64,000 bases of DNA from Dyadobacter flavalbus (lineage in GTDB: Bacteria > Bacteroidota > Bacteroidia > Cytophagales > Spirosomataceae). Below, piece after piece: positions 15,388 through 24,830 of this stretch. Position 1 is the first letter of the stretch. Each line of letters begins with the position of its first letter. The position numbers and the translations under genes are program-made. Location of the stretch: NCBI RefSeq assembly GCF_006149045.1, contig NZ_VBSN01000027.1:124001-188000 (forward strand), read 5' to 3'. Below the pieces are notes generated by a model. The model did not search any database, was not told the DNA's origin, and saw only the letters and a list, made by a program, of their open reading frames with translations.

Positions 15388-17154
15388 TTAATAACCAGCG
15401 CTCGTATCGTCGCCTCTCGGATCGGAGCCGCCTTCCAGCGTGCCGTCCGGGTTTACAAGGATGCAGTCCATACGGCCAATCGTATTGCGCTGCTGTTCAA
15501 GAATGTATCCTTTTTCCTGTAATTTTTTTATCGTTCCTTCCGAAAAAGCGCTGGCTTCAAAAGTCGTTTTGTCCGGCAGCCATTGGTGATGGAATTTCAG
15601 CGCATTTACGGCCTGCTGCATCGTCATGCCGTGTTCCAGCACATTCAGGATTGTCTGATATACAGAAGTAATAATCGTTGAGCCGCCCGGTGTTCCTACA
15701 ACCATCAGCAGCTTGCCGTCTTTTTCGATAATTGTCGGTGTCATGGAAGACAGCATACGTTTGCCGGGGGCAATGGCATTGGCCTTGTTGCCGATCAGTC
15801 CGTACATGTTCGGTGCGCCCGGTTTTATGCTGAAATCGTCCATTTCGTTGTTCATGAAAAATCCGCCGCCTTTGACTACAACGCGGCTGCCATAGCCGCC
15901 ATTCAACGTTGTAGTTACCGAAACTGCGTTTCCTTCTTTGTCCACAATGGAAAAATGCGTTGTTTCCAGACTTTCATATCCCGGAAATGTGCCGCCGGCT
16001 ATGGTTTTGCTGTCTGTCGCTTTGTCCCAGCTGAAATCATTCCAGCGTTTCTGAAGATAATCGCGGCTCATCAGGGTTTCGGAAGGAATTTTGATAAAAT
16101 CGGGATCACCGAGAAATTTCGCCCGGTCTGCATACACGCGGCGTTCGGCTTCAATCATCACCTGAATGGTCGAATCGCTGTGCCAGCCCCATTTACGGAG
16201 CGGATGCTGTTCTGTAAGCCGCATGAGCTGCACAAGCGCAATGCCGCCGCTGGACGGAGGCGACATGGTGATGACTTTATAATCTTTGTAATTTTCAGTG
16301 ATAGTCGGCCGCCATTGTGCATGGTATGCTGCAAGGTCTTTTTTGCTGATAATTCCTTCATTGTTGCGGTTAATGTCCTTAAAGAGCTTTCGGGCCGTCT
16401 TGCCTGTATAAAATCCGTCCCGGCCTTTCTTTTGTATGCGGCGCAATACTTTACCCAGATCTTTCTGAATTAAAATATCACCTGCAGCCCATTCTTTTCC
16501 GGACGGATTGATAAAATACGTTGTACCCGGATTCAGTTTCAGCAAATCCTGTTTGATAGCATTAAGCCCGCGCGCTTCTCTTTCTGTCTGGATCACGCCT
16601 CTTTCCGCCAGATCAATGGCAGGCTGCAAAACGGCTTTCCAGGTCAGTTTCCCATATTTCGAATGCGCTTCCGCCATTCCTGCCACGGAACCCGGCACGC
16701 CCGAAGCCAGCCGCCCGAGTATGCTTGCATTCGGGATTACGTTGCCGTCTTTATCCAGATACATATCCGCATGGCCTTTTGCAGGCGCTTTTTCACGAAA
16801 ATCGATGCTGAAACTCTTGCCGGCTTTGTCCCGGAAAACAAGAAAGCCGCCTCCGCCGATGTTTCCGGCCGACGGATGTACAACGGCAAGCGCAAACTGA
16901 ACGGCAACAGCCGCATCAATGGCATTACCGCCTGCTTTCAATATATCAACGCCCACTCTGGACGCTTCCGGATGTGCAGAAGCCACCATTCCGTTTTTGG
17001 CGATCACGCCCTGCCGGTCACTGTAAAATGGTTTCTGATTGGGGTCGTCCGAAAGAAACTGGTAAAATCCGGTTGATTCCTGAACAGGTTTCTGGGCAGC
17101 CAGAAACCCGGGCAACATGCTGGCCAGAAAAAATAGTTTGTAACGTACAGCCAT
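15388..17154 (-). CDS. ggt: Gamma-glutamyltransferase
   Basis: A 588-residue N-terminal nucleophile hydrolase with a signal peptide (ending near LAAQ), so periplasmic. It is made as a precursor that cleaves itself before the catalytic threonine, here Thr399 in ETTHFSIVD. Downstream, GGYGS, the SSMTPTI region and GTPGGSTIITSV correspond to the substrate-binding loop and oxyanion region of the small subunit. It removes or transfers the gamma-glutamyl group of glutathione and related peptides. Length and processing site are standard. It appears monocistronic, with 231 bases to the divergent permease gene. Confidence 0.95.
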   Translation of the reverse strand: MAVRYKLFFLASMLPGFLAAQKPVQESTGFYQFLSDDPNQKPFYSDRQGVIAKNGMVASAHPEASRVGVDILKAGGNAIDAAVAVQFALAVVHPSAGNIGGGGFLVFRDKAGKSFSIDFREKAPAKGHADMYLDKDGNVIPNASILGRLASGVPGSVAGMAEAHSKYGKLTWKAVLQPAIDLAERGVIQTEREARGLNAIKQDLLKLNPGTTYFINPSGKEWAAGDILIQKDLGKVLRRIQKKGRDGFYTGKTARKLFKDINRNNEGIISKKDLAAYHAQWRPTITENYKDYKVITMSPPSSGGIALVQLMRLTEQHPLRKWGWHSDSTIQVMIEAERRVYADRAKFLGDPDFIKIPSETLMSRDYLQKRWNDFSWDKATDSKTIAGGTFPGYESLETTHFSIVDKEGNAVSVTTTLNGGYGSRVVVKGGGFFMNNEMDDFSIKPGAPNMYGLIGNKANAIAPGKRMLSSMTPTIIEKDGKLLMVVGTPGGSTIITSVYQTILNVLEHGMTMQQAVNALKFHHQWLPDKTTFEASAFSEGTIKKLQEKGYILEQQRNTIGRMDCILVNPDGTLEGGSDPRGDDTSAGY

Positions 17155-17385
17155 TTCAGTAGTGTTGTGGTGGATGATGTAAGATATTAAATGTCTTCAA
17201 AAACAGTTATATTATATGTGTTTTATGAAATTTTTCCATAGAATGTTTTTACTGTTGAAATGCATGTAATCAGTCCGGTCATTTTTTATTGCCATTTATA
17301 CCAATTTGTTTTAGGACCTTGTACTTAACTGCTAACTTTTGAATTCCACGGGAAAATTTAAGTTCATTCTATTCATCATGTCCTT

Positions 17386-18627
17386 ATGAAATTTTTACGG
17401 CAGCTTTTGGAAAGTTTTCGATTTGCCCTTCAGGCGCTGAGATCCAACATTACCCGTACCATTTTGTCGCTGCTTGGTGTAACCGTTGGAATATTTGCTA
17501 TCGTGGCGGTATTTACAATTGTGGATTCACTGGAAAAAAACATCAAGGACAGTCTGAGCTTCATTGGCGACAAAGTAATTTACGTTCAGAAATGGCCGTG
17601 GGGCTTTGGCGGTGAATACCAGTGGTGGAAATATTTTCAGTGGCCGGAACCGACCTTTGCCGAGTACAAATACCTGTATGAAAACATGGAAAATGCCAGT
17701 GCCGTGGCTGTCATGGATTTTCGTGGCAACACCACACTAAAAAATCGTTCTAACAGCATTATCGCGCAGATTCAGGGTGTTTCGTACGAGTACAATCAGA
17801 TATCCGATATCGCAATCGGCGCGGGAAGGTATTTTATCCCGCTGGAAACAAACAATGCCCGGAATGTAGCTATCATCGGTGCAGACATCGGCGAATCGTT
17901 GTTTCCGGGGCAGGATCCTGTCGGAAAGGAGTTCAAGCTTTCAGGAAATAAATTTACAGTCGTCGGCGTGCAGGTCAAAAAAGGGGAAAGTCTTGTAAAT
18001 TTCGGCGGCAGCCCGGACAAGATCTGTATTATTCCTTTTGCTTCATTTTCAAAATTATTCCAGTCGGGGCGCAGAAATGCGGATATTGTCGTGAAAGCAC
18101 TTCCCGGCGATGAAGGTATGCTGGAAGCAGAAGCGGAAATTACAGGCTTGATGCGTACCAAAAGGGGAATAAAGCCGAGAGACGGGAATAATTTTTCACT
18201 GAATCGTCCCGAAGCTGCCGCAAAGGCACTGGAAGGACTGTTTGCGGTACTGACGCTTTCCGGTTGGGTAATCGGCAGTTTTTCCATTTTGGTAGGCGGC
18301 TTTGGAATTGCCAACATCATGTTTGTTTCCGTAAAAGAACGCACCAATCTCATTGGTATACAGAAGTCGCTCGGTGCCAAAAATTATTCCATTCTTTTCC
18401 AGTTCCTGTTTGAAGCTGTTATGCTCAGCCTTGTGGGCGGTGTGGTCGGGATATTTCTGGTATACTTATTGTCATTTGTTCCTGCAGGATCGCTGGAAAT
18501 TTTACTGACTCCCGGAAATGTAATACTGGGATTGGGAGTTTCCAGCATCATAGGCGTGCTTTCGGGAATAATTCCTGCTTTGCTCGCCGCGCGGATGGAC
18601 CCTGTGATTGCCATTCGTGCAAAATAA
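17386..18627 (+). CDS. ABC transporter permease, MacB/FtsX type
   Basis: A 413-residue inner-membrane protein. One membrane helix near residues 20-45 (LSLLGVTVGIFAIVAVFTIV) precedes a periplasmic MacB core domain (about 50-280), and three helices follow near 290-405 carrying the FtsX domain. The end (GIIPALLAARMDPVIAIRAK) is the conserved cytoplasmic tail that contacts the ATPase. Such permeases work as mechanotransmission exporters with a MacB-type ATPase and often a periplasmic adaptor. Neither is encoded nearby, so the partner must be elsewhere or the complex is assembled in trans. The next gene, a small anchored protein, is 64 bases on. Confidence 0.9.
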   Translation: MKFLRQLLESFRFALQALRSNITRTILSLLGVTVGIFAIVAVFTIVDSLEKNIKDSLSFIGDKVIYVQKWPWGFGGEYQWWKYFQWPEPTFAEYKYLYENMENASAVAVMDFRGNTTLKNRSNSIIAQIQGVSYEYNQISDIAIGAGRYFIPLETNNARNVAIIGADIGESLFPGQDPVGKEFKLSGNKFTVVGVQVKKGESLVNFGGSPDKICIIPFASFSKLFQSGRRNADIVVKALPGDEGMLEAEAEITGLMRTKRGIKPRDGNNFSLNRPEAAAKALEGLFAVLTLSGWVIGSFSILVGGFGIANIMFVSVKERTNLIGIQKSLGAKNYSILFQFLFEAVMLSLVGGVVGIFLVYLLSFVPAGSLEILLTPGNVILGLGVSSIIGVLSGIIPALLAARMDPVIAIRAK

Positions 18628-18691
18628 TGACTAGGAAAAATCAAACTGTTTTGCGAAGTTCGCTTGTACCATAAAACTGAAAATTACTGTT

Positions 18692-19144
18692 ATGCGTAAA
18701 TGGGTCATATTTGCCATATTTCTGGCCATCGTGTTTGGAATCCTGTACTACCTTACTTTTGGATATTACAGCGAAGGAAAGCGCGGAGGTTTTATTACAA
18801 AGCTGAGCAATAAAGGTTATCTGTTCAAAACCTATGAAGGCGAACTCCGGATGGGCGGCCTGTATGAAGGCGATGGCACCATGAATTCATCGGAATGGAT
18901 ATTTTCGGTAAGTGCAAAAAACAAAGACGCCATTGCAAAGCTGGAAGATGCCATTGCAAACGGACACCGCGTTTCACTTACTTACGAGGAAAAGTTCTTT
19001 ACGTTGCCCTGGAACGGCGATACCAAATATTTTGTGACCAACGTGGAAGTCCTGGACACCGGACGCGGCAATGTTCCGCCTGCTGCTGAAACGCCAAGGC
19101 AGTTGCCAGCGCCGACGGAGCTGGACACCAACGCTACTTTATAA
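18692..19144 (+). CDS. Small membrane-anchored protein of unknown function
   Basis: A 150-residue protein with one N-terminal membrane helix (residues 4-22) and a periplasmic domain containing YYSEGKRGGFITKLSNKG followed by a YLFKTYEGEL segment. This motif recurs in Bacteroidota hypothetical proteins, some of which carry a misleading 6-phosphogluconate dehydrogenase label; I see no dehydrogenase motif here. The C-terminal 25 residues are proline- and alanine-rich. It follows the MacB-like permease by 64 bases and ends in a strong terminator, so the two genes form a likely unit. Function is not known. Confidence 0.75.
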   Translation: MRKWVIFAIFLAIVFGILYYLTFGYYSEGKRGGFITKLSNKGYLFKTYEGELRMGGLYEGDGTMNSSEWIFSVSAKNKDAIAKLEDAIANGHRVSLTYEEKFFTLPWNGDTKYFVTNVEVLDTGRGNVPPAAETPRQLPAPTELDTNATL

Positions 19145-19147
19145 CCG

Positions 19148-19176
19148 GCGGGAGGATTATCCTCCCGCTTTTTTTG
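19148..19176 (+). terminator. Terminator after the small anchored protein gene
   Basis: A perfect 9-bp GC-rich stem (GCGGGAGGA/TCCTCCCGC, 3-base loop) is followed by seven T. It overlaps the last codons and stop (19157-19159) of the convergent SUI1 gene. Confidence 0.92.
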
Positions 19177-19492
19177 CCTTGTAATTTTTACCCGTAAGCC
19201 AGTTGATCACCTTTTCGCGGTGATCGCCCTGAATCTGTATTTCATTGTCTTTTACCGTTCCGCCGCTTCCGCAAAGCGCTTTAAGCTGTTTTCCCAAAGC
19301 TTCCAGATCGGCGTTTGTCCCGATAAAGCCCTTTACAACCGTAATAATTTTCCCGCCTCCTTTCCGGTCGAGCCAAATTCTTAAGTCCTGCTGTGCAGGT
19401 GACAATGTTTCGGGTTCTTCATTTCCTGAATTCTGATATTCATAATCAGGATTGGTGGAGTATATAATGCCTTCTCGGTTTTTCTTTGACAT
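19157..19492 (-). CDS. SUI1/eIF1-like translation factor (YciH family)
   Basis: A 111-residue protein with a SUI1 domain in its C-terminal two thirds: LRIWLDRKGGGKIITVVKGF, then the GT-KDNEIQIQGDHREKVINWL segment typical of bacterial YciH. Archaeal and eukaryotic homologues govern start-codon fidelity; the bacterial role is less clear. The ATG at 19492 is used because the N-terminal YSTNPDYEY segment is common in Bacteroidota homologues, while the longer frame upstream adds unrelated residues. It lies 40 bases downstream of the lipid kinase gene and is probably co-transcribed with it. Confidence 0.88.
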   Translation of the reverse strand: MSKKNREGIIYSTNPDYEYQNSGNEEPETLSPAQQDLRIWLDRKGGGKIITVVKGFIGTNADLEALGKQLKALCGSGGTVKDNEIQIQGDHREKVINWLTGKNYKAKKAGG

Positions 19493-19532
19493 AAAAAAGT
19501 GAATTACTGTATTTCTATTTATAAAAAGCACC

Positions 19533-20411
19533 TTAAACGATTACACGCAAGCTTTCAGGATTTATTTTAATTTCAATACGCGTTGTTTCCAGCTGCATCG
19601 GCTCGCCGTCGTAATGGATGATGGGCGGCGTATCCGTTTCAACAAGCAATTCCGTCATATTCCGGTATTCTATGTAACGCGAGTTTTTAAGCCCTTTGGT
19701 AAAAAGTCTGTACGCCAGCGAGGTTCCGTACCATTTCGGAAACGGCTTTATCACGCAAACGTCCAGCAATCCATCCTGCAGACTGGCTTGCGGCGCAACC
19801 CATGCGTTGTTCCCGAACTGGCCGGCATTGGCAAAAGACAAGGAAAATGCCGCCGTTTCGACGCCGTTAATCCGTAACAACTGCGCTTTGTAATTCCAGT
19901 ATGACTGCACCGAAACCTGGACATAAGTAGCAAGACCTCGGCCGCTTTGCTGACTGAACAAATAGCCGACATAAGCATCAAAGCCGATCCCGGCAATGCA
20001 GAAAAACGGAATGTCGTTCAGTTGTGCACTGTCAATTGTAATGACCTTTCCTTCGAAAACCCTTTTAAGCGATCCTTCGAACGTGAGCGGAAGGCCGAGA
20101 TGCCTGGCCAGTCCGTTTCCCGAACCCAGCGGCAATATCCCGACCGGTGTATCCGTGCCGATCAATGCGCGCGCAATTTCATTTACTGTGCCGTCGCCGC
20201 CAACGGCAACAATGGCTTTCCAGTTTGTTTTTGCAAGATTTTCCCTTACAAGCGCAGTAGCATGGCCCCGCTCTTTTGTAAAAAGAACCGTAGCCTGATT
20301 TCCGCTTTTTTCTGCAAAGTTCCGGATCATCTGCCCGATGATCTCCGCTTTTTTACCGATGGAAGTGCCGGAATTGGGGTTCAGAATAAAAAGGTAAGGC
20401 AGCTTGTCCAC
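19533..20411 (-). CDS. YegS/diacylglycerol-kinase-like lipid kinase
   Basis: A 292-residue protein of the DAGK catalytic family. It shows NPNSG at 11-15, the nucleotide motif GGDGT at 71-75, and GSGNG at 96-100, all standard for kinases that phosphorylate lipid hydroxyls with ATP. The exact lipid is not evident. Translation begins at GTG 20411; this start is firm because the preceding codons contain the stop of a 39-residue gene and the core strand YLFILNP begins at once. The three-base gap to that small gene suggests translational coupling. SUI1 follows downstream. Confidence 0.9.
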   Translation of the reverse strand: MDKLPYLFILNPNSGTSIGKKAEIIGQMIRNFAEKSGNQATVLFTKERGHATALVRENLAKTNWKAIVAVGGDGTVNEIARALIGTDTPVGILPLGSGNGLARHLGLPLTFEGSLKRVFEGKVITIDSAQLNDIPFFCIAGIGFDAYVGYLFSQQSGRGLATYVQVSVQSYWNYKAQLLRINGVETAAFSLSFANAGQFGNNAWVAPQASLQDGLLDVCVIKPFPKWYGTSLAYRLFTKGLKNSRYIEYRNMTELLVETDTPPIIHYDGEPMQLETTRIEIKINPESLRVIV

Positions 20412-20414
20412 AGG

Positions 20415-20534
20415 TCAGGAAAAAAAGATGAACAGGATGAGCAGAAAAACGAGAATGAACAAATAATAAATGCCATCAATGAACGGGTATTTCTGGCGGT
20501 CAAGCTTTTTGAATAAATGATCGAACTTGCTCAT
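20415..20534 (-). CDS. 39-residue single-helix membrane protein upstream of the lipid kinase
   Basis: A short open frame starting ATG at 20534 and ending TGA at 20415-20417. The first 20 residues are polar and basic (MSKFDHLFKKLDRQK then YPFID), and the rest is one strongly hydrophobic helix (GIYYLFILVFLLILFIFFS). The stop lies three bases before the GTG of the lipid kinase, the spacing expected for coupled translation. Codon use is like that of the neighbours. I do not recognise a family. A small membrane partner that localises the kinase is plausible but is inference. Confidence 0.6.
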   Translation of the reverse strand: MSKFDHLFKKLDRQKYPFIDGIYYLFILVFLLILFIFFS

Positions 20535-20629
20535 GCCGGTTGGATGCTGATTTGTAAATACAATCTTTTTGAATGAATCTTTCGTGTATATTTAAAATCA
20601 GGATTCATTTTGCAAAAATCGTAAAAAAT

Positions 20630-21061
20630 ATGAGAAACTGGCTTTTCACCCTCATTCTGCTGACCGCGGCTGTTTCAGGAATGGCGCAGACCAAAAGTAA
20701 CAAGGAAATTATCTATGCCATCATGGACCGGCAGGCAGCCGACTGGAACAAAGGAGATATCGCAGCTTTTATGAATGGCTACTGGGAATCCGACTCGCTG
20801 ATGTTTGTAGGAAAAAGCGGCGTTACTTATGGCTATAAAGCAACTTACGAAGGTTATCTGAGGCGCTATCCGGACCGTGCTGCCATGGGAACGCTCAAAT
20901 TTACCTATATCAATTTTACAGAGCCGCAGCCGGATGTTGCTTTTCTGGTTGGCAAATTCCATCTGACGCGCCCGGAAAAAGGCGATCTGGAAGGTTACTA
21001 TACTATTCTCTGGAAGAAGATCAACGGCAAGTGGGTTATCCTTTGTGACCATACCAGTTAA
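20630..21061 (+). CDS. Secreted NTF2-like (DUF4440/SnoaL type) protein
   Basis: A 143-residue protein with a signal peptide (MRNWLFTLILLTAAVSGMAQ) and an NTF2-like cone fold: IYAIMDRQAADWNKGDIAAF, MNGYWESDSLMFVG, and GYYTILWKKINGKWVI near the end. This is the calcium/calmodulin kinase association or SnoaL-like arrangement seen in many exported Bacteroidota proteins. It could bind a small ligand; no catalytic role is evident. The ATG at 20630 is chosen since it begins the signal peptide, while the longer frame from 20573 does not add a plausible one. Confidence 0.85.
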   Translation: MRNWLFTLILLTAAVSGMAQTKSNKEIIYAIMDRQAADWNKGDIAAFMNGYWESDSLMFVGKSGVTYGYKATYEGYLRRYPDRAAMGTLKFTYINFTEPQPDVAFLVGKFHLTRPEKGDLEGYYTILWKKINGKWVILCDHTS

Positions 21062-21091
21062 AACCGGCTTTACATTACGGCTTTAACTGGT
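21053..21091. terminator. Hairpin spanning the NTF2-like stop codon
   Basis: ACCAGTTAAA (21053-21062, containing the TAA stop) pairs with TTTAACTGGT (21082-21091), and CCG/CGG extends the stem inward after one mismatch. It lies between convergent genes; there is no T run, so efficiency is uncertain. Confidence 0.55.
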
Positions 21092-21106
21092 GTCAGTATT
21101 CAGATT

Positions 21107-21592
21107 TTATACTCTTTTGAACAGCAACAAAACATTTACAGCCGGCTTGGTTGTATCTGTCTGAGTGTTTACAACAACCGTAAGGTCCGTTGCAGTCTGT
21201 GTAATCTTGAATTCCTCGCTGGCCGATCCTTTGGTCAGGACCAGTTTGTCGCCATCCACTTCCCATTTTGCGTCGGTACCTACGGGTACAAACGGATCAA
21301 TAAGCGAAACCGCAGCATCGCAATCCGAAGTCGTAATTGTATTGTTTGCATTAAAATTAAGTTTCAGATCGTAAAGACAGGAAGGCGCAACGGTAGTCAG
21401 AAAAACAAGTGCTGGGATATTGGTTCCGGCTACTTCCGGCGTAATGGCGGTAAGCTGCCATTTGCCTACAATCGGATTGGTCTCAGGCAAAACGGGATCC
21501 GGATCATCATTGTCTTTACATGCAGAAAATGCAAGTACAGCAAAAATGAAAGTCAGTAAAGTAACTCTGCTCAAAGCGTTAATCATTTTCAT
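21107..21592 (-). CDS. Lipocalin-like lipoprotein
   Basis: A 161-residue protein with a lipoprotein signal (lipobox LAFSAC, cysteine at 25) followed by an acidic linker and a domain starting NPIVGKWQLTAI. The GKW-L pattern, the TTSDCDAAV segment and the late LVLTKGSASEEFKI strand are typical of lipocalin-like (DUF4923/lipocalin_5-type) Bacteroidota lipoproteins. It is probably anchored at the outer membrane and may bind a small hydrophobic molecule. The two internal cysteines could form a disulfide. Ligand unknown. Confidence 0.75.
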   Translation of the reverse strand: MKMINALSRVTLLTFIFAVLAFSACKDNDDPDPVLPETNPIVGKWQLTAITPEVAGTNIPALVFLTTVAPSCLYDLKLNFNANNTITTSDCDAAVSLIDPFVPVGTDAKWEVDGDKLVLTKGSASEEFKITQTATDLTVVVNTQTDTTKPAVNVLLLFKRV

Positions 21593-21705
21593 AATTATAA
21601 ATTGTTGATTATTATAAATTCACACGCAGCTTAAAAATCAAACCGGGAAACTTGTGCTTATAATTTCTATACCAGAAACAGAAGCCTGTATTTTCCATTA
21701 CAAGG

Positions 21706-22698
21706 TTATATTGTTCTCTTTACAAACAAATTAATCAGTTGCTGAGCAGCGGCAGCCGGAAGCAGCTCGCCTTTGGCAACTGCTTTTTTTACAGCCGTTA
21801 ATTTACGCTTAATATCCGGATGATCGTAAAAGCTTTCTTCCAGCATTTGCCGGACAGAATCCTGCATCCAGTCCAGATTCTGTAATTGCCGGTTTTTTTT
21901 TAAAAAGCCATTTTCTGACGTAATCTCATGAAAGCGCTGCACATGTTCCCAGATTTCCGCAATGCCGCTTTCCTCCGCTGCAGAACAGCATACAACCGGA
22001 TTGCTGAAACCCGATTCCGGCTCCGGCAACAAATGAAGTGCATTTCTGAACTCCGCCATGGCCTTTTGTGCCGCTGCCTTGTTATTGCCGTCACACTTGT
22101 TTATAGCAATTAAATCCGCCATTTCTGTAATCCCTTTCTTCATTCCCTGAAGCTCGTCACCGGCACCCGCCAGCATCAGCAGCAAAAAGAAGTCCGTCAT
22201 GCCTTTCACCAGCGTTTCCGACTGGCCTACACCGACGGTTTCTATCAAAATGACTTCATAACCGGCAGCTTCACAAAGCAGCATGCTTTCGCGGGTGCTG
22301 CGGGCCACGCCGCCGAGCGACAAACCGGTTGCCGACGGCCGGATAAAAGCCATCGGGTCGTGAGCCAGTTTTTCCATGCGTGTTTTATCACCAAGAATGC
22401 TGCCGCCCGACTTTTTGCTGGAAGGATCAATTGCCAGAACTGCAACGCGTTTTCCGAGCGAAGTAATATGTTTTCCCAGAACTTCTATGAATGTACTTTT
22501 CCCGACGCCGGGCACGCCTGTAATTCCGATCCGCAGGGCGTTGCCTGCATAGGGAAGAATATCCTGAAGAATAGCCGAAGCAAGTATCTGGTCCTCTTTG
22601 AGCCTGCTTTCCGTGATGGTTATAGCCCGGCTGAGCGTATTTCTGTCGCCTGCCAGAATTCCTTTGGTATATTCATCAACAGAAAGGCGTGGGCGCAT
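21706..22698 (-). CDS. meaB: Methylmalonyl-CoA mutase-associated GTPase MeaB
   Basis: A 330-residue G3E-family GTPase with P-loop GVPGVGKST at 61-69, the switch region DPSSKKSGGSILGDKTRM at about 95-112, ETVGVGQSE and the NKCDG base-recognition motif. MeaB loads and protects the adenosylcobalamin cofactor of methylmalonyl-CoA mutase. The mutase genes are not in this window, so it acts on subunits encoded elsewhere. It is divergent from the M1 peptidase gene with 134 bases between. Length is standard. Confidence 0.93.
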   Translation of the reverse strand: MRPRLSVDEYTKGILAGDRNTLSRAITITESRLKEDQILASAILQDILPYAGNALRIGITGVPGVGKSTFIEVLGKHITSLGKRVAVLAIDPSSKKSGGSILGDKTRMEKLAHDPMAFIRPSATGLSLGGVARSTRESMLLCEAAGYEVILIETVGVGQSETLVKGMTDFFLLLMLAGAGDELQGMKKGITEMADLIAINKCDGNNKAAAQKAMAEFRNALHLLPEPESGFSNPVVCCSAAEESGIAEIWEHVQRFHEITSENGFLKKNRQLQNLDWMQDSVRQMLEESFYDHPDIKRKLTAVKKAVAKGELLPAAAAQQLINLFVKRTI

Positions 22699-22832
22699 GG
22701 AGTGTTTACAGACGAAAAATCAAAGCCTATTTTAAACCGTTATTCACAGGCAAAAATCAAACTTTTTATTTTAAAAAAGGCGAAAAGCTGTATATTGCTC
22801 GTTTACAATTACATATTTATTAAATCATACGA

Positions 22833-24827
22833 ATGAAACTTTTAATATTTCGCCTAGGACTGTTTGCTATGGGCAGCCTTGGATTCTTTAATGCATTTGC
22901 GCAGGAGCCTGAAAAGCCGAAGTATGATGCGCATACATTATTTCATCCCCTGTTTAATTTTCAGCCTGGAAATGAGTACCGTACAGGAAGCGGTGCGCCC
23001 GGCCCGAAATACTGGCAAAACAAGGCCGATTACAAGATCAATGTTGCGCTTGATGAAGCAAAAGGTATCGTAAGCGGCGATGTGGAACTGACTTACAAAA
23101 ATAACAGTCCCGAAAACCTTGAATTTATATGGCTCCAGCTGGATCAGAACGCATTCAGCGATCATTCAAGAGGCGGAAGGACTACGCCGGTTACAGGCGG
23201 CCGTTTCGGGAATACCGGTTTTAACGGCGGCGATTCCATTCAGGCTGTTTCGGTGCAGCAGGGAAAAGACAAGTTTACGCAAGCCGATTTCAAAATTACC
23301 GATACACGCATGCAGATCCGTCTGGCAACGCCTGTAAAAGCCAACGGAGATGTGATCAAAATCAAAATTGCTTATTCATTTAAAATCCCGGAGTACGGTT
23401 CTGACCGGATGGGAACGCTGGAAACCAAAAACGGTATCGTTTATGAAATGGCACAATGGTATCCGCGTGTAGCTGTTTTCGACGACATTGAAGGCTGGAA
23501 CCTGCTTCCTTATCTTGGAGCCGGAGAGTTTTATCTGGAATACGGTGATTTCGAATACAATGTAACTGTTCCCTGGGATCATATCGTTGTCGGATCGGGA
23601 GAATTGCTGAACCCGAATGACGTGCTTACGGCCGAACAGCGCAAAAGACTGGCCGATGCAGCAAAAAGTGACCAGACTGTAATCATCCGCAGTGCAGAAG
23701 AAGTAACCAATCCGGCTACACGGCCCAAGCAGTCCGGAACTTTGACATGGCGTTTCCGCTGCCTTCAGGCGCGCGATATAGCCTGGGCTACTTCCAAGGC
23801 ATTTGTCTGGGATGCTGCAAAAATGAATCTGCCAAAAGGGAAAACGGCATTGGCACAATCCGTTTATCCTGCTGAAGACGGTGGTCTGGACGGATGGGGA
23901 CGTTCCACGGAATACGTAAAAGGCTGCATCGAATTTTACTCCGGTTATATTCATGAATATACTTATCCGGTTGCGACCAATGTGGCTGGTATTGTGGGCG
24001 GAATGGAATATCCGGGAATTGTATTTTGCAGCAGCAAAAGCCGTAAAGACGATCTTTGGGGCGTAACAGACCATGAATTCGGCCATAACTGGTTTCCGAT
24101 GATTGTAGGTACCAATGAGCGTAAATACGCGTGGATGGATGAAGGTTTCAATACTTTTATCAACTTCCTTTCAGCGGATAATTTCAACAACGGAGAATAT
24201 AAAACTCCGCAAATGAACGATATGCAGCGGCTGGCACCGATGATTTTCCGTCCGAAAGCAGATCCGATCATGACAATTCCGGATGTTGTACAAGCTGTAA
24301 ACCTTGGCTGGGAAGCCTATTACAAGCCGGCACTCGGTTTGAAAATGCTCAGAGAGCAGGTTCTTGGAAAAGACCGGTTTGATTATGCGTTTCATTTGTA
24401 CGTGCAGCGCTGGGCTTTCAAGCACCCGACGCCGTATGATTTTTTCAGGACAATGGAAGATGCAGCCGGAGAAGATCTGGGCTGGTTCTGGAAAGGATGG
24501 TTTTTCGAAAATTACAAACTTGATCAGAGTGTGAAAGATGTAAGCTACGTTGAGCAGAATCCGCAGAAAGGGTCTTTCATCACGATAGAAAACCTGGATC
24601 GCTGGGCAATGCCGGCCAAAGTGGATATTGAAGAAGTAAGCGGCAAAAAAACCAGAGTGGAACTGCCCGTTGAAATCTGGCAGCGCGGCGGAAGCTGGAC
24701 TTTCAAAGCATCTACGCAACAGGCCATCCGTTCTGTAACGATTGATCCGGAGCACAGCCTGCCGGACGTTAATCCTGAAAACAATACATGGAAGCCTGCA
24801 ATGTTTGCAGAGCCGGAAGTGAATTAA
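22833..24827 (+). CDS. M1 family metallopeptidase
   Basis: A 664-residue exported aminopeptidase-like enzyme with a signal peptide (ending near AFAQ). The zinc site is HEFGH at 414-418 with the third ligand Glu437 in DEGFN, exactly the HExxH-x18-E spacing of M1. The upstream [10 protein letters not shown] segment near 390 matches the GxMEN-type exopeptidase motif, with tyrosine replacing the usual asparagine. The C-terminal part carries the Tyr/helical region and ends with a strand-rich segment. It probably trims peptides in the periplasm. Confidence 0.92.
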   Translation: MKLLIFRLGLFAMGSLGFFNAFAQEPEKPKYDAHTLFHPLFNFQPGNEYRTGSGAPGPKYWQNKADYKINVALDEAKGIVSGDVELTYKNNSPENLEFIWLQLDQNAFSDHSRGGRTTPVTGGRFGNTGFNGGDSIQAVSVQQGKDKFTQADFKITDTRMQIRLATPVKANGDVIKIKIAYSFKIPEYGSDRMGTLETKNGIVYEMAQWYPRVAVFDDIEGWNLLPYLGAGEFYLEYGDFEYNVTVPWDHIVVGSGELLNPNDVLTAEQRKRLADAAKSDQTVIIRSAEEVTNPATRPKQSGTLTWRFRCLQARDIAWATSKAFVWDAAKMNLPKGKTALAQSVYPAEDGGLDGWGRSTEYVKGCIEFYSGYIHEYTYPVATNVAGIVGGMEYPGIVFCSSKSRKDDLWGVTDHEFGHNWFPMIVGTNERKYAWMDEGFNTFINFLSADNFNNGEYKTPQMNDMQRLAPMIFRPKADPIMTIPDVVQAVNLGWEAYYKPALGLKMLREQVLGKDRFDYAFHLYVQRWAFKHPTPYDFFRTMEDAAGEDLGWFWKGWFFENYKLDQSVKDVSYVEQNPQKGSFITIENLDRWAMPAKVDIEEVSGKKTRVELPVEIWQRGGSWTFKASTQQAIRSVTIDPEHSLPDVNPENNTWKPAMFAEPEVN

Positions 24828-24830
24828 ATG

